Assembly: GCF_008704205.1 (NCBI RefSeq)
Contig: NZ_VXLC01000010.1
Location: 124,001-188,000 of the forward strand
Length of the DNA: 64,000 nucleotides
Direction: 5' to 3'
DNA from: Nocardia colli
GTDB lineage: Bacteria; Actinomycetota; Actinomycetes; Mycobacteriales; Mycobacteriaceae
The notes below the pieces were generated by a model. It made no database searches. It had not been told where the DNA came from and saw nothing but the letters and a program-made list of their open reading frames with translations. Both the position numbers and the translations under genes were made by a program. Of this stretch, positions 60,586 to 64,000 are shown piece after piece; the first letter of the stretch is position 1, and each line of letters begins with the position of its first letter.

Positions 60586-61662
60586 ATGACTGAACAGACC
60601 CCCAGTGGTGGTGCCTCTTACGCCGCGGCAGGCGTGGACATCGAGGCAGGTGACCGCGCAGTCGAGTTGTTCGGGCCATTGGCGAAGAAGGCGAGCCGAC
60701 CCGAGGTCCAGGGCGGCCTCGGCGGGTTCGCCGGACTGTTCGCGCTGAAGGGCGGATACCGCGAACCCCTGCTCGCCGCGTCCACCGACGGGGTCGGCAC
60801 CAAGATCGCGGTGGCGCAGGCGATGGACAAGCACGACACCGTCGGCCTCGACCTGGTCGCGATGGTCGTCGACGACCTCGTCGTGTGCGGCGCCGAGCCG
60901 CTGTTCCTGCAGGACTACATCGCCATCGGCAAGGTCGTCCCGGAGAAGGTCGCCGAGCTGGTCTCCGGCATCGCCGAGGGCTGCGTCCGGGCCGGCTGCG
61001 CGCTGCTGGGCGGCGAGACCGCCGAGCACCCGGGCCTGATGGACCCGGACGACTACGACCTGTCCGCGACCGGTGTCGGCGTGGTCGAGGCCGACGCGGT
61101 ACTGGGCCCGGACCGGGTGCGTCCCGGTGACGTGGTCATCGCGATGGGCTCGTCCGGCCTGCACTCCAACGGCTACAGCCTGGCCCGCAAGGTGCTGCTG
61201 GACATCGACCGGATGTCGCTCACCGGGCACATCGAGGAGTTCGGCCGCACGCTCGGCGAGGAACTGCTGGAGCCGACCCGGATCTACGCCAAGGACTGCC
61301 TCGCGCTGATCGCCGAGACCGACGTGCGCACCTTCGCCCACGTCACCGGCGGCGGACTGGCTGCCAACCTCGGACGGGTGCTGCCGGCGGGCATGGTGGC
61401 CGAGCTGGATCGCGGCACCTGGAACCCGGCGCCGGTGTTCAAGATGATCGCCCAGCGCGGCCGGGTCGAGCGGGTCGAGATGGAGAAGACGTTCAACATG
61501 GGCGTCGGCATGGTCGCCATCGTCGCGCCCGAGGACGTGGACCGGGCGCTCGCCGTGCTGACCGCGCGGCACATCGAGTGCTGGACCCTGGGCACCGTGA
61601 AGAAGGCCAAGGATTCCGACGCCCTGCGTGCCGTTCTGGTGGGCGAACACCCGCGGTTCTGA
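60586..61662 (+). CDS. purM: Phosphoribosylformylglycinamidine cyclo-ligase (AIR synthetase)
   Basis: Ring-closing step after FGAM synthase, 358 aa. Motifs: SYAAAGVDIEAGDRAVE, LLAASTDGVGTKIAVAQ, DLVAMVVDDLVVCGAEPLF, LLGGETAEHPGLM and the late ARHIECWTLGTV. ATG 60586 is used; GGAG is 12 nt upstream, a long gap. Same gene order as purF-purM in M. tuberculosis but with the dpp operon inserted between them. Confidence 0.96.
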   Translation: MTEQTPSGGASYAAAGVDIEAGDRAVELFGPLAKKASRPEVQGGLGGFAGLFALKGGYREPLLAASTDGVGTKIAVAQAMDKHDTVGLDLVAMVVDDLVVCGAEPLFLQDYIAIGKVVPEKVAELVSGIAEGCVRAGCALLGGETAEHPGLMDPDDYDLSATGVGVVEADAVLGPDRVRPGDVVIAMGSSGLHSNGYSLARKVLLDIDRMSLTGHIEEFGRTLGEELLEPTRIYAKDCLALIAETDVRTFAHVTGGGLAANLGRVLPAGMVAELDRGTWNPAPVFKMIAQRGRVERVEMEKTFNMGVGMVAIVAPEDVDRALAVLTARHIECWTLGTVKKAKDSDALRAVLVGEHPRF

Positions 61663-61681
61663 GACCCGTACACAAACACAA

Positions 61682-61718
61682 ACCAGCGTCCCGCATCGCT
61701 CAGATGCGGGACGCTGGT
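61682..61718. terminator. Terminator after purM
   Basis: ACCAGCGTCCCGCAT / ATGCGGGACGCTGGT, perfect 15-bp stem with a 7-nt loop, followed by GTGTTC. Confidence 0.85.
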
Positions 61719-61810
61719 GTGTTCTAAGCCTTTTCGGCGTTATCCGTCAACGCGCGGCAACGGCAGAAAGAGGAGGCACGCTGACCTCCCCTTTCGAACG
61801 TTGCTCCGAG

Positions 61811-62017
61811 TCAGCGGCGCCAGTCGTCGTAGTCGTCCTCTTCGAATTGAGATGAGGACTTGTCCGCGTCGTGCTCATCGGACAGCACACCACTCCGTTG
61901 GGAGTGGGGGCTTCCCGAAAGCTCGCGCTGAAGGCTCGCGAAGTCGCTCGGCGGGCTGCTGTACTTCAGCTCGCGTGCGACTTTGGTCTGCTTTGCCTTA
62001 GCCCGGCCACGGCCCAT
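61811..62017 (-). CDS. DUF3073 protein
   Basis: A 68-aa protein with the invariant start MGRGRAKAKQTKVARELKY of DUF3073, then an acidic tail EEDDYDDWRR. ATG at 62017 with GAGGGGG 7 nt upstream. Found beside purM in many Mycobacteriales (Rv0810c in M. tuberculosis); function unknown. Confidence 0.93.
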   Translation of the reverse strand: MGRGRAKAKQTKVARELKYSSPPSDFASLQRELSGSPHSQRSGVLSDEHDADKSSSQFEEDDYDDWRR

Positions 62018-62193
62018 GGCTGACCCCCTCGCGTCACTGCGGGGCGGCCTGGGGTTTGGTTGGCGGCCCCGTTCGAATTAATACTCTTCCTGACAGACAC
62101 TTTAGCGTGTGTCCGGCCGTCCCGCTTCCAGGAGTGGGTGAAGAACCTCCGAAGTGGTTCCGTTTGCCCGGTTGTCGCCCTCGGCCGGTCCGG

Positions 62194-63147
62194 CTAGAGC
62201 ACCCCAGGGATCGCCCGGATCACGCCGACCCGGGCGCCGCCGCCGAGCACCGCGGGGGCCGCCAGCTCGGTGTGCGCGTCGGTCCAGTCGACGCCGATCC
62301 GCTGCAAAATTGCCAGCGTCAAGGGGATTCGGGCCCGGTCGCTGCCGTCCTCGATCTTGTACGCGAAGGCCGTTCCATCGGGCAGCGCACCGGCGTGCAC
62401 CCCGTCCGCGCCGATCTTGCAGACCAGTCCAGGGGTGGCCTGCATGGTCAGCAGATCGGGTGCGTTGGTGCCCGAAATCACTCGCGGATGGGCGCGGATG
62501 GCGTCCGCGACGCGCCGCTCCGGCGCGTCGGAATCCGCGGTCGCCATGGTGGCGAACACCCGGGCCAGGTTGACCAGCGACACCGGAATGATCGGCAGGC
62601 CACAGCCATCGATGCCGAGATCGGTCTCCGGCTCGCCGGTGAGATCGGCGACGGTGGCGATGACCGCCTGCTGTAGCGGATGCGCCTCGTCGAGGTAGCC
62701 CTCGGTCGGCCAGTCGTTGATCTTGCAGGTGGCCAGCATCGCGGCGTGCTTGCCCGAGCAGTTCATGTAGATCCGGCGCGGTTCGTGCGAACCCGAGAGC
62801 ACGGCCGCGCGCGCCTTCTCGTCGACCGGCAGATCCGGCGGGCATTCGAGGGACTTCTCGTCGAAGCCGAAGCGGTCGAGCAGCCGGCGGACCAGCGCGA
62901 CATGGTCAGGTTCGCCGTAGTGCGAGGCGGTCGAGATGGCCAGCTCGGCGTCGTCGACCGGGTCGAACCCGTTTCGCAGCAGGGTGATCGCCTGCATGGG
63001 CTTGTTGGTCGAGCGGGGGAAGATCGGCAGGTGCACCTCGCCGAGGGTGAGCGTCGGCTCGCCGGTCGGATCGAGGATGACGGCCGAGCCGCGGTGCACG
63101 CACTCGCGGAAGCCGGAGCGGACTACTTCGACCAGTTCCACACTCAC
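62194..63147 (-). CDS. Asparaginase, PF06089 type
   Basis: A 317-aa protein of the second, non-homologous asparaginase family (PF06089): VELVEVVRSGFRECVHRGSAV, PIFPRSTNKPMQAI, ISTASHYGEPDH, YMNCSGKHAAMLATC, GIDGCGLPIIPVSL. GTG at 63147 overlaps the MOSC gene stop (GTGA), so it is cotranscribed with it. Amide hydrolysis is the family activity; substrate preference unknown. Confidence 0.9.
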   Translation of the reverse strand: MSVELVEVVRSGFRECVHRGSAVILDPTGEPTLTLGEVHLPIFPRSTNKPMQAITLLRNGFDPVDDAELAISTASHYGEPDHVALVRRLLDRFGFDEKSLECPPDLPVDEKARAAVLSGSHEPRRIYMNCSGKHAAMLATCKINDWPTEGYLDEAHPLQQAVIATVADLTGEPETDLGIDGCGLPIIPVSLVNLARVFATMATADSDAPERRVADAIRAHPRVISGTNAPDLLTMQATPGLVCKIGADGVHAGALPDGTAFAYKIEDGSDRARIPLTLAILQRIGVDWTDAHTELAAPAVLGGGARVGVIRAIPGVL

Positions 63148-63878
63148 AGTTGCGCTCCCGTGTCGAGTTCGGTGCCACGCTGCGTGGCCGGTTCGGCGGA
63201 TTCGTCGGCGCGTCGTTGCGCCGCGCGGTCGGCGTTGGCGTGTCTGCGGGCGTGCCGTTCGACTTGCCTGCGCACGTCGTCGGAAATGGTCGGCTCGGCG
63301 GCGAGCAGGATGGCCAGCAGGTCGGGGTCGTCGCCGGTGAACAGGTCGCGGACGGTGATGCCGTGGTCCGGGACGTGCACCACGGACACCCGGTCACCCG
63401 CGCCGATCGTGCCCTCGGTCAGCACCCGCAGGTACGCGCCGGTGTCGGCCTGCATGGTGAATCGCTTGACCCACTGGGCTTCTCCGCTCCAGTGCTGGAA
63501 GGTGGCGCACGGGACCCGCGGCGCGCTCACCTCGAGCAGCGTGTCGCCGATGGCCCAGCGGGCGCCGAGCACCGCGTCGCTGACCGCGAGGCCGGCGATG
63601 CGCAGGTTCTCGCCGAACCAGCCGATGGGCAGCTCCCGATCCAGGGCGTTGCCCCAGCGCCGGGCGTCCTCGTCGGCGTAGGCGTAGACGGCCTGGTGCA
63701 CGCCGCCGTGGTCTTTGGTGTTGCACACGTGATCCCCGTCGAGACCGAGGGCGCGCACCGCTACCCGGCCCGGCGTCGGGCGCTTGTCGATCGCGGACTT
63801 GCCGACCCGGCCCGGCACGTCGAGCTCGGCGTGCACCACGCAGACGGCCACGACCTCGCCGGAGTCATCGGTTCGCAT
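63144..63878 (-). CDS. MOSC-domain protein
   Basis: A 244-aa MOSC protein. The molybdenum-cofactor-sulfurase C-terminal domain spans residues about 10-180: GLDGDHVCNTKDHGGVHQAV, PIGWFGENLRIAG, SAPRVPCATFQHW (likely cofactor-binding cysteine). A charged C-terminal tail follows. ATG at 63878 with AGGAG 8 nt upstream is preferred over GTG 63887. These enzymes detoxify N-hydroxylated compounds or carry sulfur; function here unproven. Confidence 0.88.
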   Translation of the reverse strand: MRTDDSGEVVAVCVVHAELDVPGRVGKSAIDKRPTPGRVAVRALGLDGDHVCNTKDHGGVHQAVYAYADEDARRWGNALDRELPIGWFGENLRIAGLAVSDAVLGARWAIGDTLLEVSAPRVPCATFQHWSGEAQWVKRFTMQADTGAYLRVLTEGTIGAGDRVSVVHVPDHGITVRDLFTGDDPDLLAILLAAEPTISDDVRRQVERHARRHANADRAAQRRADESAEPATQRGTELDTGAQL

Positions 63879-64000
63879 CGGCGGCACTCCTCTCGTCGGG
63901 TCGTCGGGCCGGGAATTCGCGGTTCGGGCGTGATTCAGCGCGAGACGTGGAGCTTGCGCCCCTTCGGTATTCGGCGGTCATGGTCGGGTCAGCGTCCGCG

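Noticed and set aside
63861..63981. Minus-strand frame of about 38 codons overlapping the MOSC start
   Set aside because: Too short, no family, no ribosome site evidence; the window edge prevents a judgement.

Overview
The window is high-GC, densely coded DNA from a mycolic-acid-containing actinobacterium (order Mycobacteriales; Nocardia or a close relative is my best guess, not proven). Reasons: two antigen 85-type mycolyltransferases, an MHB-type haem-binding secreted protein, a DUF3073 protein, many GTG starts, many genes with a TANNNT box 6-8 bp before the start codon (leaderless style), and a backbone in the order I remember from Mycobacterium tuberculosis between phoPR and DUF3073 (phoP, phoR, HIT protein, purD, TetR, purB, ptrB, purS, purQ, M18 peptidase, purL, SCP-like protein, purF, purM, DUF3073). 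No organism name can be read directly from the sequence.

Layout. 1-4.7 kb: phoR (cut by the edge), phoP, otsA and a small partner gene on the minus strand, then an alpha/beta hydrolase. 4.9-8.4 kb: an orphan MbtH-like gene, tRNA-Thr(UGU), then an accessory-looking block of lower GC (second-type CtaA haem A synthase, a coupled secreted/hypothetical pair, a cold-shock-domain fusion); part of it lies between two copies of a 15-bp repeat. 8.5-18.4 kb: membrane protein, HIT protein, hydrolase, PH-domain protein, purD, LytM peptidase, aminotransferase, TetR, purB, DUF3800-like protein. 18.4-18.7 kb: an intergenic array of paired hairpins. 18.8-33.6 kb: HIT protein, mycolyltransferase, a two-component system, an ene-reductase/MerR pair with a textbook 19-bp-spacer promoter, intact ptrB, DUF2334, gadB, M20 and MBL hydrolases, purSQ, and a cytoplasmic AmiC-like binding protein divergent from a MarR regulator.

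34.1-35.3 kb is the most unusual part: five tandem 28-codon genes, each with a strong Shine-Dalgarno, encoding nearly identical, completely uncharged hydrophobic peptides. Copies differ from each other almost only at synonymous sites, each of the four linkers has the same 16-nt hairpin with compensating base changes, and the array ends in a strong terminator. I do not recognise the family. It sits just upstream of a mycolyltransferase that is transcribed towards it and a haem-binding secreted protein, so a cell-envelope role (or a type I toxin/peptide role) is plausible but unproven.

37.6-64 kb: M18 aminopeptidase, GT87 mannosyltransferase, purL, two paralogous PF10081-type hydrolases with a YiaAB gene and a CPBP protease, a serine hydrolase, an FAD oxidoreductase/TetR pair, an SCP-like protein, a DUF3533 membrane protein, purF, a complete dppABCD dipeptide importer, purM, DUF3073, an asparaginase and a MOSC protein.

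The main metabolic theme is de novo purine synthesis (purD, B, S, Q, L, F, M spread over 50 kb); purC, which I would expect after purB from the M. tuberculosis order, is not in the window. The other themes are envelope building and two-component or one-component control.
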